A stretch of 64,000 bases of DNA from Prevotella sp. tc2-28 (GCF_900107705.1 NZ_FNRE01000003.1:124001-188000), one strand, 5' to 3'. Shown: positions 52,793 to 60,440, counted from the first letter of the stretch. Notes: generated from the letters alone by a model not told the origin. Program-made: numbers and translations.

Positions 52793-53650
52793 ATGGAAAA
52801 GAACATAAGATACATTTGTCTTTTTTTGACAATTTTGTTAATGTCAGCATGTAAATCAGATTTTGACAAATATTGGGATATTCGAAGTAATGCATCTAAT
52901 GCTACTATAACGGAATTGAATACTCCTGAAGGATTCCGATTTGATATGAACAAAGACGAATGGAATGAAGCGCTCAACCATTTAAATCCGAAAGAATATG
53001 GCTATGAGACATATTACGAATGGAAATTTGGCAATAACACGTATGCTGGCGAAATCTATAAAGTTAGATTTAATGAAGGGAAATTATGCTACTATGAAAT
53101 ATGGATTAAGGGAAAGGTTTACAAAAGCAAACTTGTAAAACTTACTTCCAACGATATAGACAATATTCGTTCATATTATAAAGAAAAATTGAAGGACAAG
53201 TCAGACTATGTGTGTTCGTCCGAAATTCATTATTCATTCAACACGCATGTTTGGGTAAAAGAAAATCTAATTCTTGAACTGTTATGTCCGACTGAGAGTA
53301 GTTCCCCTTTGATGATTCAATGCATGAACCAACCAGTTTGGGCTTCAGTAGAGGATGAAGAAAGGGAAACATCTTCTTACTCATCTCCAACAACGATTCC
53401 AACAGCTGAGGTTAAAAATAACAAGTGGAATGGTGGTGTTAAGCAGGTTGAAGATTATTTAGAGCGAACTCTTCGAGACCCAGACAGTTACGAAAGCATA
53501 GAATGGAGCGAAGTCAAACGAAAAGAAGATGGATTCTATGTTCGACACAAATACAAGGCAAAGAATGGTTTTGGAGGTAATGTCGTAACAAATCAACTAT
53601 TCCATTTGGATTTCAGTGGTAATGTCATAGACGTTAAAGACCTATATTAA
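52793..53650 (+). CDS. Lipoprotein of unknown function in the restriction-modification island
   Basis: 285 residues. Lipobox LLMSAC (Cys20). The middle part is strand-rich with aromatic clusters; the C-terminal segment from about 220 (GGVKQVEDYLERTLRDPDSY, FYVRHKYKAKNGFGGNVV) resembles short domains at the ends of phage and mobile-element lipoproteins with a DPxSYE motif. No catalytic residues are clear. AT-rich, grouped with two small genes before and one membrane peptide after. Confidence 0.6.
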   Translation: MEKNIRYICLFLTILLMSACKSDFDKYWDIRSNASNATITELNTPEGFRFDMNKDEWNEALNHLNPKEYGYETYYEWKFGNNTYAGEIYKVRFNEGKLCYYEIWIKGKVYKSKLVKLTSNDIDNIRSYYKEKLKDKSDYVCSSEIHYSFNTHVWVKENLILELLCPTESSSPLMIQCMNQPVWASVEDEERETSSYSSPTTIPTAEVKNNKWNGGVKQVEDYLERTLRDPDSYESIEWSEVKRKEDGFYVRHKYKAKNGFGGNVVTNQLFHLDFSGNVIDVKDLY

Positions 53651-53660
53651 ATTAGTATAG

Positions 53661-53798
53661 ATGAAAGCAATTCTGCAAGGTATTCTCACTATAGGATTAA
53701 TTGCCTTTGTTGTGTGGGCTCTTGTCAGTGGCGCCGGTTCATTATTGTTATTATTCGGAGCTTATGCGTATTTGTTTATTATGAAGCATGGTCGCTAA
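53661..53798 (+). CDS. 45-residue membrane peptide
   Basis: ATG 53661 to TAA 53798, starting 10 bp after the lipoprotein. Two hydrophobic segments (ILTIGLIAFVVWALV and SLLLLFGAYAYLFI) with a short glycine turn and basic end. Could be a small membrane effector or toxin; unknown. Confidence 0.45.
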   Translation: MKAILQGILTIGLIAFVVWALVSGAGSLLLLFGAYAYLFIMKHGR

Positions 53799-53847
53799 TA
53801 AAAATTGTTGATTGAAACATCTTATCAAGATTGACAACGTAATATAT

Positions 53848-53891
53848 AAACCCACTGATTTTCAATAGTGATATTGATTATCAGTGGGTTT
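53848..53891 (+). terminator. Strong hairpin after the restriction-modification island
   Basis: AAACCCACTGAT (53848-53859) and its perfect complement ATCAGTGGGTTT (53880-53891) form a 12-bp stem with a 20-nt loop, followed by a T-rich tract and a tandem GTTCCCAAA. Likely a terminator, or a recombination site. Confidence 0.55.
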
Positions 53892-53996
53892 GTTGTTCCC
53901 AAAATGTTCCCAAAGCTACTTTTGCTGTTGAAAGAGACTGGTCAGTCAGTGATAAATAAAAAAAGTAAAACATAGTGCTTAGTCGGAATTTTTTCT

Positions 53997-54004
53997 TACC
54001 TTTG
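53997..54004 (+). promoter_or_regulatory. -7 box upstream of the WYL gene
   Basis: TACCTTTG; the next ATG in a long frame is 54233, leaving a leader of about 220 nt. Confidence 0.6.
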
Positions 54005-54232
54005 CACAAACAATAATTAAAATTGCGGAAATAAGAGCCAGAGGTTTTTCGGATTTCCCCTTCGAACTGCAACTTCAAAACGAAATCCACGAAGACGAAG
54101 GCCGCTTGCTCACGATCATAGAGACGTGGGCTGTGGTGGTATTCGACAACGTGGAGGCTGTTGCAGGCCGAAGGGGATTGTCATATCATTGGGAGTTCAC
54201 GTCTTTTTTATTTCCAACAAACAAACAGAAAG
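54005..54232 (+). other. Long leader with an orphan open stretch before the WYL gene
   Basis: From about 54018 an open frame (through PFELQLQNEIHEDEGRLLTI and VVVFDN) runs to a stop at 54253 but has no ATG, GTG or TTG start. Its protein-like composition and higher GC suggest a gene remnant. It could instead be a regulatory leader of the WYL gene. Confidence 0.3.
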
Positions 54233-55153
54233 ATGAGACAGAACCTAATGTATAAGGCTTACGTATGGCTGATAACAACCATACGCGACAACGGACCTAT
54301 GACGCTTAGTGATATTAATGTCCTATGGATAAAGGATAAGGTAAATGAGGGAGTTGGACTGGATCGTAGCAAGTTTTTCAGATATAGGAACGAAATAGAA
54401 GAGATTTTCCATGTCACTATAGAATACAACAACAAACACGGCTATTATATCAAGAATCCAGAGATATTCAGGAAGGATAGTATTGAGAACTGGATGTTAT
54501 CCACATTGGCTGTAAACTATGCTATCGGTGAATGTACGGACATCAAGGACAGAATTGGCGTTGAGAATATTCCGTCGTCGGAAAGATTCTTGAAAGACAT
54601 CGTCCAAGTCATGAAAAAAAACCAGATACTGCACATCAGTTATCAGGCATACGGAAGGGACAGGGTGAGCCACTATTCGGTTCAGCCTTATTTCCTGAAG
54701 TTGTATCATCAGCGGTGGTATCTGATAGGACCTTCTGATTCAAGACCAGTGATTACCTTGGCTCTTGACAGGATGAAACGGGTGCGGAATACAGGCTTGG
54801 AATTTCTGATGGACAGTTCGCTGACGGTGACGGATTATCTGAAAGACTGTTACGGAGTGATGAAAGACGAGACTTTGGAAGTGGAGGATATCCTTATCAG
54901 GGCTTTTGGAACGGAGGTGAACTATCTGCGCGACTTGCCTCTTCATGGAAGCCAGCGAGAAGTGAAGCAGGGTGAAGACTGGGCTGACTTCAGATTCAAG
55001 CTGCGCCCTTCGTGGGATTTTATTGGGAAACTGATGGAGCGTGGAGACAGGCTGAAGGTGTTGGAACCGGAGTCTGTAGTGGCTAAAATATGGACGAAAC
55101 ATGCCGAAAGTGTTAAACTTTACAAAGAAAATGAAGAAAGTGGAGAGGTGTAG
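54233..55153 (+). CDS. WYL-domain transcriptional regulator
   Basis: 306 residues from ATG 54233 (MRQNLMYKAYVWLITTIRDN). Helix-turn-helix-like N-terminus (about 10-65), then a WYL domain (about 130-230): LHISYQAYGRDRVSHYSVQPYFLKLYHQRWYLIGPSD and TLALDRMKRV. The C-terminal part resembles WCX. WYL regulators sense nucleic acids or nucleotides and often control phage-defence islands. Its place beside the restriction enzyme fits that role. Promoter about 230 bp upstream. Confidence 0.85.
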   Translation: MRQNLMYKAYVWLITTIRDNGPMTLSDINVLWIKDKVNEGVGLDRSKFFRYRNEIEEIFHVTIEYNNKHGYYIKNPEIFRKDSIENWMLSTLAVNYAIGECTDIKDRIGVENIPSSERFLKDIVQVMKKNQILHISYQAYGRDRVSHYSVQPYFLKLYHQRWYLIGPSDSRPVITLALDRMKRVRNTGLEFLMDSSLTVTDYLKDCYGVMKDETLEVEDILIRAFGTEVNYLRDLPLHGSQREVKQGEDWADFRFKLRPSWDFIGKLMERGDRLKVLEPESVVAKIWTKHAESVKLYKENEESGEV

Positions 55154-55178
55154 GCGTTTTTTGCAACACCCCCTATAT

Positions 55179-55186
55179 TACTTTTG
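55179..55186 (+). promoter_or_regulatory. -7 box for the gene pair 55224-55982
   Basis: TACTTTTG, 37 bp before ATG 55224. Confidence 0.6.
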
Positions 55187-55223
55187 TGGGAAAATTTGTA
55201 AACAATAACAACAAAACCACAAA

Positions 55224-55499
55224 ATGAAAAAAATTACTGAAGAACTGCCTGGCAGTCAACGTTGGGTCACTAAGAAAATAGGTGACCCGAAAATCAAAAA
55301 AAGCGCAAGAAAATTAATCCGAAAGATGAATCGTAAACGGCGTTTTGTCCATGTGAACAACCTATATATTAATGTTCAGGATTTATGCGAAGGAAATGTA
55401 TATCTTACTTTGAATATCTTGAACAAATATACAGGGGAAATCAAGTCAATAAACGTGAATAGTCCAGGAAATATCGTTGGTAAGGAAATAAAGATATAA
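55224..55499 (+). CDS. Small basic protein sharing an INVNSPGN motif with its neighbour
   Basis: 91 residues. Basic N-terminus (WVTKKIGDPKIKKSARKLIR), strand-rich middle, and a C-terminal INVNSPGNIVGKEIKI. The last 16 residues are very like residues 9-24 of the next protein. The motif resembles short beta-hairpin or helix segments seen in phage-associated proteins. No known function. 3 bp from the next start. Confidence 0.6.
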   Translation: MKKITEELPGSQRWVTKKIGDPKIKKSARKLIRKMNRKRRFVHVNNLYINVQDLCEGNVYLTLNILNKYTGEIKSINVNSPGNIVGKEIKI

Positions 55500-55502
55500 G
55501 TT

Positions 55503-55982
55503 ATGGCAGAAAATAATGACGGATTTACTATCAATGTAAATAGTCCCGGGAACTTCATTGCAAAAGAGATTACTTTTAACGGACCCGTGAATATAGGTGG
55601 TTCTACGGAACAGGGTGGCTATTCTGACGAACAGGTAGCACAGGCTATTATAGCGATTAATGGTACGGGGAAAATCCTTAATTCAAAGCAGAAATGGGCT
55701 GGCGTCTATTGGTGTTTGCGGTGGTACTGTAACTATCCGTCAAATGTAACGGACTTTTGTGAAAAAGTAAAAGACCTGTCTTTAAGTGAATTGGAGTACC
55801 CATGTGATCAGAACAATTTCCGGAGAATTGCTTCTATGTCTTTTATGAATGAGAATCCACGATATATGGATAAAATAAAGCCAAGCAACTCTGAGAAAGA
55901 GTATTTTATCCAATGCAGAGAAGTTGTTTTTGCATTGCTTACTGAGTTGGGAAAAGCCGTACTTCCAAAGGTAAAGATTTAG
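55503..55982 (+). CDS. Unknown protein with N-terminal INVNSPGN motif
   Basis: 159 residues. N-terminal TINVNSPGNFIAKEITFNGP, then a helical domain (SDEQVAQAIIAINGTG, WAGVYWCLRWYCNYP, SLSELEYPCD). Phage-like composition; several Trp/Tyr/Cys residues but no catalytic motif. It follows the small basic gene by 3 bp and probably forms a two-protein unit. AT-rich. Confidence 0.6.
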   Translation: MAENNDGFTINVNSPGNFIAKEITFNGPVNIGGSTEQGGYSDEQVAQAIIAINGTGKILNSKQKWAGVYWCLRWYCNYPSNVTDFCEKVKDLSLSELEYPCDQNNFRRIASMSFMNENPRYMDKIKPSNSEKEYFIQCREVVFALLTELGKAVLPKVKI

Positions 55983-55987
55983 CAGCA

Positions 55988-56020
55988 ATTACCAAATCAT
56001 TACCAAATCATTACCAAATC
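55988..56020. repeat. 11-bp tandem repeat, three perfect copies
   Basis: ATTACCAAATC repeated exactly three times immediately after the gene ending at 55982. Confidence 0.9.
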
Positions 56021-56049
56021 GCTCCAGCACTGCTGGGGCTTTTTTTTTG
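56021..56049 (+). terminator. Rho-independent terminator
   Basis: CCAGCA/TGCTGG stem within GCTCCAGCACTGCTGGGGCT, followed directly by nine T residues. Ends the transcript of the gene pair at 55224-55982. Confidence 0.85.
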
Positions 56050-56117
56050 TTTTTACTTTCGCACCCAGAAAGCGCTTTCAACAAGTAATAACAAGTAAGA
56101 ACAAAAAAGAAAAAGTT

Positions 56118-56333
56118 ATGGAAGTAAACAACAAGTATCAGATTGGTCAGAAGGTTTTCTTTCTGAACAATGGTAAGGCGAAATGTGACGAGGTGAAGAA
56201 CATTACTTTCTTCGTGTACAAGGATTCTATGAGTATCATGTATGGCTTTCAGAAGGATTCACTGAACAAGTATGAGAGCGAGGTGTTCGCGACGCAGGAG
56301 GACTTGAAGACTTCAATATTTGAAGAGAGTTAA
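56118..56333 (+). CDS. Small phage-like protein
   Basis: 71 residues: MEVNNKYQIGQKVFFLNNGK, then KNITFFVYKDSMSIMYGFQ and EVFATQEDLKTSIFEES. The YQIGQKVFFL..GK opening and late EVFATQEDL fit small SH3-like proteins common in Bacteroidota phages and conjugative elements. No defined function. First gene of the phage-like block. Confidence 0.5.
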   Translation: MEVNNKYQIGQKVFFLNNGKAKCDEVKNITFFVYKDSMSIMYGFQKDSLNKYESEVFATQEDLKTSIFEES

Positions 56334-56340
56334 GAAATGA

Positions 56341-56372
56341 ACCGCAGATTACGCAGATTATACAGATTTCTC
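56341..56372. repeat. 32-bp dispersed repeat, copy 1
   Basis: Starts ACCGCAGATTACGCAGATTA; an exact second copy is at 57630-57661. Both sit in spacers. Confidence 0.9.
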
Positions 56373-56413
56373 TTAACTCTAACCTCTAACCACTCACCAC
56401 TAAAAAAAAAGTT

Positions 56414-56815
56414 ATGATTGCAAAGAATAATATTTTTAATATCCGGAAGGGCCCTAAGGCTTGGAAGGGTGAGACGGGAGCCAACAAGGGCTTCGTGGAG
56501 TTTGAGTCGCGTGAGTATGGCATACGGGCATGGATCGTACTGATGCGCACGTATCGGCAGAAGCACCGCTGTGCCACGGTACGTGCCATCATCACGCGCT
56601 TTGCACCGCCCAGTGAGAACAACACGCAGGCGTATATCAAATATTGTCGGGAGCGGGTGTACAAGTCGGAGACGACGTGGCTCAGCACGACAGCGGATTA
56701 CGTTCGCCTGGGCTGTGCTATGGCGCAGATGGAAACGGGTACGGTGCTCACGGCGCATGAGATTTACGAAACGATGAGAAAATTCGGAGTGAATTTTCTC
56801 AGAGGTGAGAAATAA
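56414..56815 (+). CDS. Phage structural protein P5-like (lytic transglycosylase-like)
   Basis: 133 residues. FNIRKGPKAWKGETGANKGF, FESREYGIRAWIVLMRTY, ITRFAPPSENNTQAYI and YCRERV match the small protein-P5-like family of Bacteroidota phages (an N-acetylmuramidase-like fold, GxxNKGFxxFES...RFAPPSENNT). It presumably cleaves or packs near peptidoglycan in a virion or released particle. Start is ATG 56414. Confidence 0.72.
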   Translation: MIAKNNIFNIRKGPKAWKGETGANKGFVEFESREYGIRAWIVLMRTYRQKHRCATVRAIITRFAPPSENNTQAYIKYCRERVYKSETTWLSTTADYVRLGCAMAQMETGTVLTAHEIYETMRKFGVNFLRGEK

Positions 56816-56823
56816 GAGTTAAG

Positions 56824-56850
56824 AATTGAAGAATTGAAGAATTGAAGAGT
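56824..56850. repeat. AATTGAAGA simple-repeat array 1
   Basis: Three units of AATTGAAGA in the spacer after the P5-like gene, followed by a GC-rich inverted segment (GGCAGAGCCAAGCGAGC). Confidence 0.85.
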
Positions 56851-56910
56851 TCTTGGCAGAGCCAAGCGAGCGGAGCTCGAGCGAAGAATTAAGAAAATAT
56901 GATTTAGAAT

Positions 56911-57291
56911 ATGAGCGGCGAAGAAATATTGCGACGGCTGGGAAATAGATGGGTGTTTGAATGCGCCAACCGGCTAATAATGGACGAGGGATTGGAGCGC
57001 AAGCATGCGTTCGAGCAGGCTGCAAAGGCCTTTCATCTGCTGGAGCAGTTGGGCAAAGGCGAAGTGCGGTTTGAGTATCTGAAAACGAACGGGGAGTTGC
57101 GACAGGCGCGTGGCACGCTGTGTCACGGCATCAGCGAGGCGTTCGACAACTATGCGTATAAGGACAGGCCTGACGTTGGGCAGAGGGACTACGGCATCAT
57201 CGTGTATTTCGACCTTGATAAAGAGGAGTTCCGGAGCTTACACGTAAGAAACCTAGTAGTGATGATTAAAGAATATGGAGAACGAATTTGA
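56911..57291 (+). CDS. SH3-fold protein (DUF2693-like)
   Basis: 126 residues. After a helical N-terminus, RFEYLKTNGELRQARGTL and IIVYFDLDKEEFRSL are the landmarks of the DUF2693 SH3 beta-barrel proteins in Bacteroidota mobile elements. Function unknown; possibly host takeover or DNA packaging. Its stop overlaps the next start by 17 bp. Confidence 0.6.
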   Translation: MSGEEILRRLGNRWVFECANRLIMDEGLERKHAFEQAAKAFHLLEQLGKGEVRFEYLKTNGELRQARGTLCHGISEAFDNYAYKDRPDVGQRDYGIIVYFDLDKEEFRSLHVRNLVVMIKEYGERI

Positions 57292-57589
57292 AGTAACGGT
57301 AAGGCAGACGCTGACGAAGACGACGAGCGTGTTTACGGACGCTGTGCATGAGTGCGTGGAGCGCGACTACGACGCAACGACGGGACGCTATGAGTATTCG
57401 TCGTCTGTTGAGCCGGACTGTGACCTGGAAGAGTTGTTTGCGGAGCAGCAGCGGTCACCACTGGAGATTATCCGGTGTTGCGAGCAGATCTGCAAGCAGC
57501 TGTTGAGCGAGGGCCGGCGAAGGTGTGCGAAAGTAGACTTAGCCGACTTGCGCATCGACTGTGAGAATTGGGAAGAAGTTAAGAATTGA
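57275..57589 (+). CDS. Phage-block hypothetical protein
   Basis: 104 residues, ATG 57275 overlapping the preceding gene. Acidic and hydrophilic (CDLEELFAEQQRSPLEIIRC). Its TGA stop is made by the first AATTGA of the simple-repeat array, so the array has trimmed or extended the end of the gene. No recognised domain. Confidence 0.5.
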   Translation: MENEFEVTVRQTLTKTTSVFTDAVHECVERDYDATTGRYEYSSSVEPDCDLEELFAEQQRSPLEIIRCCEQICKQLLSEGRRRCAKVDLADLRIDCENWEEVKN

Positions 57590-57623
57590 AGAATTGAAGA
57601 GTTGAAGGATTGAAGAATTGAAG
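57581..57623. repeat. AATTGAAGA simple-repeat array 2
   Basis: Imperfect units (AATTGAAG, GTTGAAGG, ATTGAAGAA) over 43 bp, directly followed by copy 2 of the 32-bp repeat. Confidence 0.85.
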
Positions 57624-57629
57624 TAATAG

Positions 57630-57661
57630 ACCGCAGATTACGCAGATTATACAGATTTCTC
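57630..57661. repeat. 32-bp dispersed repeat, copy 2
   Basis: Exact match to 56341-56372. The spacer to 57787 also has a GC-rich inverted block (GAGCGAAGC, CCGAGCGGCTCG) and TTTAATATTTAAT before the HNH gene. Confidence 0.9.
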
Positions 57662-57787
57662 TCACCTCTAAATCTGAGCGAAGCGCGCTCGACCTTTGGT
57701 CGCTTTCTTGAATGTACAAGCGTCTCCTTCGTCGCCGAGCGGCTCGCAAAGAATTTCATTTTTAATCTTTAATATTTAATTTAAAAA

Positions 57788-58273
57788 GTGAACAAGAAAA
57801 ATTTGACGGAAGCGCAGATGCAGGAGCTGCTGATGCGCATGAAAAAGAATTACACTTACGATGCTGCCACTGGCAGGCTGACCAGCAGCCGCTATGGGCG
57901 GGCGATAAGGGGTAAGAAGCGTGGTAGACGGGGTTACTTATGCGTGCTTTGCAGTTTGGACAAGCGACAGGTTTTTGTTCTTCTGCACCATACCGTCTGG
58001 GCGCTCTGCAAGGGCTGTTGGCCTACGCAGCAGATTGACCACATCAACGGCGACAAGCATGACAACCGCATAGAGAACCTGCGGGAAGTGAGCGGCAGTG
58101 AGAACAATCTGAATATGCTGTACCCGTGGAAGCCGAATGCGAAAACGGGGTTGCCGGGGGTGGCACCTAATCATGCTGGTTTTAAAATAAAAAGCCATCA
58201 AAAATATTTTTTCCTTTATAACCCCTATGAGGCTTTTTTCCACTTGACATTAATTGGTAGAAGATTTAAATAA
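57788..58273 (+). CDS. Phage HNH endonuclease with AP2-like tail
   Basis: 161 residues with a GTG start at 57788. The N-terminal NUMOD-like region (YDAATGRLTSSRYGRAIRG) precedes an HNH core (LHHTVWALCKGCWPTQQIDHINGDKHDNRIENLREV) with the His-Asn-His pattern in DHINGDKHDNRIENL. A C-terminal GLPGVAPN region resembles AP2/NUMOD tails. Homing-type or phage packaging nucleases have this structure. The N-terminal portion reads well; the end IGRRFK may be short of the usual length. Confidence 0.8.
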   Translation: MNKKNLTEAQMQELLMRMKKNYTYDAATGRLTSSRYGRAIRGKKRGRRGYLCVLCSLDKRQVFVLLHHTVWALCKGCWPTQQIDHINGDKHDNRIENLREVSGSENNLNMLYPWKPNAKTGLPGVAPNHAGFKIKSHQKYFFLYNPYEAFFHLTLIGRRFK

Positions 58274-58283
58274 ATATTTTTAC

Positions 58284-58595
58284 ATGATGAAAGAAATGAA
58301 GACAGCAAGTACACAAGGACTTTTGTGTCGTTTGAAGAAGGCTCTGAAGGGCCTTGAAAGTCAGTGCGAGCGCAGGGCGGCACTGAGACGATTGAAACAC
58401 TACATCGCACTTCTGGAGAATGTGCAACAGATGCCATTGTTGACGAGGCTTTCCTATTGGGAGTGCGCTTACGTGGTGTTCGAATTCCTATACCGCAACA
58501 AGCAGTTGGATAGAACGGTCGGCAAGCTGGACACCGAGGTGAAACAGATATTGGATAGTGTGATACGTGAACTTTGGAACGATGATGAACATTGA
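58284..58595 (+). CDS. Phage-block hypothetical protein
   Basis: 103 residues from ATG 58284 (MKEMK region). Helical and basic, with LKKALKGLESQCERRAALRR and YWECAYVVFEFLYRNKQ. Its stop overlaps the next gene start. No known domain; could be a small DNA-binding or replication accessory protein. Confidence 0.45.
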   Translation: MMKEMKTASTQGLLCRLKKALKGLESQCERRAALRRLKHYIALLENVQQMPLLTRLSYWECAYVVFEFLYRNKQLDRTVGKLDTEVKQILDSVIRELWNDDEH

Positions 58596-59310
58596 TGAGA
58601 TGAAGCGCAGCATCGGTCATCTGCTGGATGACAGGGGGCTGACAACGGACTACAAGGAGCCGTCGGTCCGTCTGCTGCTGTACCACCTGTACGTCGCCAT
58701 GGACATCTACCGCTACATGACTTCCTCGGAGAAGAACAAGGCGGGATTCTGGTACCGCATATTCAAGAATTCATATCGCCTCACAGGCTTCTTAAAAGAG
58801 CGAAAAAGAAAAAGAGACAAAGAAAAATCCCCCCTGCACCCCTCTTATAAAGAAAGAGAGACGGAGGTGAAAGAAAAAGACGAGAAACAAACAGAACAGA
58901 ACACCGCCACAGGCGATGCAGTTCTTGAAGGTTTTCGGAAAGAGTGCCTGCGGCATGTGGGACAGTACGGTCAGGAGCTTGTAGAGGATTTCTACTATCA
59001 TTGGAAGCAGGTGGACAAAAAGACCGGCAAGCGGCTTTTCGAAGGAAAGCGTTGCTTCGACATCGACAGTCAACTGCGAGCATGGTCGAAAAGCGAATAT
59101 ACGTTATCCAAGGAGACCGCCGCCCTTCGTCTGGCAAAGGCCAAAGGCAAGCAGCAGAAGGAGCCGGAGCTGACTGCTGAGCGTGACGACAACAACGCAC
59201 GGCTGGAGCAGGAGATAGCGGAACGGAAAGCCAGTGCTGTCAGTTACGAAGAATACTTGAAAATGAAGGAGAGAAATGAAAGCAATGCTGAAATCGGAAC
59301 TGGCACGTGA
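58582..59310 (+). CDS. Replication-like protein (DUF7833-like)
   Basis: 242 residues from ATG 58582, overlapping the previous stop by 14 bp. N-terminal helical region, then a Lys/Glu-rich linker with KERKRKRDKEK and a C-terminal region (GFRKECLRHVGQYGQELVEDFYYHWKQ) like DUF7833/replisome organiser proteins in Bacteroidota phages. Presumably loads DNA replication of the element. The primase/VirE gene usually found here is absent. Confidence 0.5.
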   Translation: MMNIDEMKRSIGHLLDDRGLTTDYKEPSVRLLLYHLYVAMDIYRYMTSSEKNKAGFWYRIFKNSYRLTGFLKERKRKRDKEKSPLHPSYKERETEVKEKDEKQTEQNTATGDAVLEGFRKECLRHVGQYGQELVEDFYYHWKQVDKKTGKRLFEGKRCFDIDSQLRAWSKSEYTLSKETAALRLAKAKGKQQKEPELTAERDDNNARLEQEIAERKASAVSYEEYLKMKERNESNAEIGTGT

Positions 59311-59449
59311 GGCTGGAGTCAGCGTACGGACATTCAACCGATGGTGCAAACCCTACCACAAAGAGCTCGTCAAGATGGGTTGGAAGCCCCGAATGAAGCT
59401 GATGCCGCCTAAAATCGTTGCCTTTTTAACTGACAAATTCTGCATTTAA
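59276..59449 (+). CDS. DUF4248-like small DNA-binding protein
   Basis: 57 residues, ATG 59276 overlapping the previous gene by 35 bp; ATG 59285 (MLKSELAREAG) is an alternative. ELAREAGVSVRTFNRWC and PKIVAFLTDKF resemble DUF4248, a family with a helix-turn-helix-like start found beside HU-like and smalltalk genes. Probably regulatory. Confidence 0.6.
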   Translation: MKAMLKSELAREAGVSVRTFNRWCKPYHKELVKMGWKPRMKLMPPKIVAFLTDKFCI

Positions 59450-59639
59450 GTGACAAAAACGGACAGAAACTGACAGAAACGGACAACGCACTTGCACAAT
59501 GTAGTAATTTTGCAATTGGAATTAAGAAAGAGCCGTGGAGAATTCCGGATAATCCATGAGTAATTTCGAATAGTCCAAAAGTATTTTCAAATACTCCAAA
59601 AGTAACAACGAGAAAATTAAAAATTAAATTTTAAGAATT
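59450..59639 (+). other. Spacer with short direct repeats
   Basis: 190 bp, no gene. Contains repeats of GGACAGAAACTGACA (59456-59485) and of ATACTCCAAAAGTA-type units (59560-59603). It serves as the leader of the HU-like gene; no exact TAnnTTTG box was seen. Confidence 0.5.
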
Positions 59640-60293
59640 ATGGCATTAGAATTGAATTTGACCAAGAACACCAACGACGCCATTCAGGGTACGTTGGGTA
59701 AGTACTACGCTCGCGTAGAGTATAAGGGAACCATGGGTTTGCGCGAACTCGCCAACCATATGCACCACCACAACACGGCCTTCTCGAAGGGTATCATCAC
59801 TGGTGTGCTGAACGACATGGTGGACTGCATCAAGGAACTGGCGCTGCTGGGCTACGTGGTGAAGATTGACGACCTCGGCCTTTTCAAGGTGTCGGTGGAC
59901 GCCAACGGTCTGACGCTGGAGCAGGGTGCGAAGGTCTCTGCCGGTCGTGGTGCTCAGCGCACCGAGGAAGAGCTGCGTGAGAACATCGCTGCACAGCAGT
60001 TTGCCGTGGGTGCCGTGAAGTTCATCATGCAGGCTACTGGTGAGACGACCATCGAGAAGATGAACCGCGATGCCTCCTTGGCCTTCACCTCGAAGACCAA
60101 GGCGTTGGTCAAGAGCCTCACGGGTTCGGAATCTACCGACGGGAACGATAACGGGAACGGGAACGATAACCCTAACCTTAACCCTAACGATAACGGGAAC
60201 GGGAACGATAACGTTAACCCTAACCCTAACCCTAACGATAACCAGGGCGGCGGCGACAGCGGTAGCATCGTAGACGGCGTGGACGAAGGGTAA
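59640..60293 (+). CDS. HU-like DNA-binding protein with hexamer-encoded Asn-rich tail
   Basis: 217 residues. Residues 1-140 are the Bacteroidota HU-like domain: YYARVEYKGTMGLRELANHM, GIITGVLNDMVDCIKELALL, GYVVKIDDLGLFKVSV. Residues about 170-205 are an NGN/PN repeat from a 102-bp array of 17 hexamers; after it a Gly/Asp tail. Such HU-like proteins accompany smalltalk peptides and bend DNA of the element. Composition of the tail suggests repeat expansion. Confidence 0.8.
   Translation: MALELNLTKNTNDAIQGTLGKYYARVEYKGTMGLRELANHMHHHNTAFSKGIITGVLNDMVDCIKELALLGYVVKIDDLGLFKVSVDANGLTLEQGAKVSAGRGAQRTEEELRENIAAQQFAVGAVKFIMQATGETTIEKMNRDASLAFTSKTKALVKSLTGSESTDGNDNGNGNDNPNLNPNDNGNGNDNVNPNPNPNDNQGGGDSGSIVDGVDEG
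60142..60243 (+). repeat. Hexamer array inside the HU-like gene
   Basis: 17 successive six-base units of the form NNAACS (GGAACG, ATAACG, CTAACC, TTAACC), including CCCTAACCCTAACCCTAA in the second half. In frame, every unit puts Asn in every second position. Confidence 0.9.
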
Positions 60294-60340
60294 GTGAAGA
60301 ATTGAAGAATTGAAGAATTGAAGAATTGAAGAATTGAAGG
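60294..60340. repeat. AATTGAAGA simple-repeat array 3
   Basis: Five units, starting at the HU-like stop; followed by a CCAAGCTTGCTTGG inverted segment and TTTAATATTTAAT before smalltalk. Confidence 0.85.
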
Positions 60341-60440
60341 CTGCGATTAAGCGAGAGCAGAACCAAGCTTGCTTGGGTTTTGCCGAGCGTGAGCAGGCTC
60401 GATGTGAAACATCAAGAATTGAATCTTTAATATTTAATCT

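Noticed and set aside
55988..56020. Short direct repeats as a CRISPR array
   Set aside because: Units are only 11 bp with no spacers, and no cas genes are seen. The other repeats in the window are also too short or lack spacers.
60142..60243. CCCTAA repeats as a true telomere or linear-replicon end
   Set aside because: The array is in frame within a gene, not at a DNA end, and mixes other hexamers.
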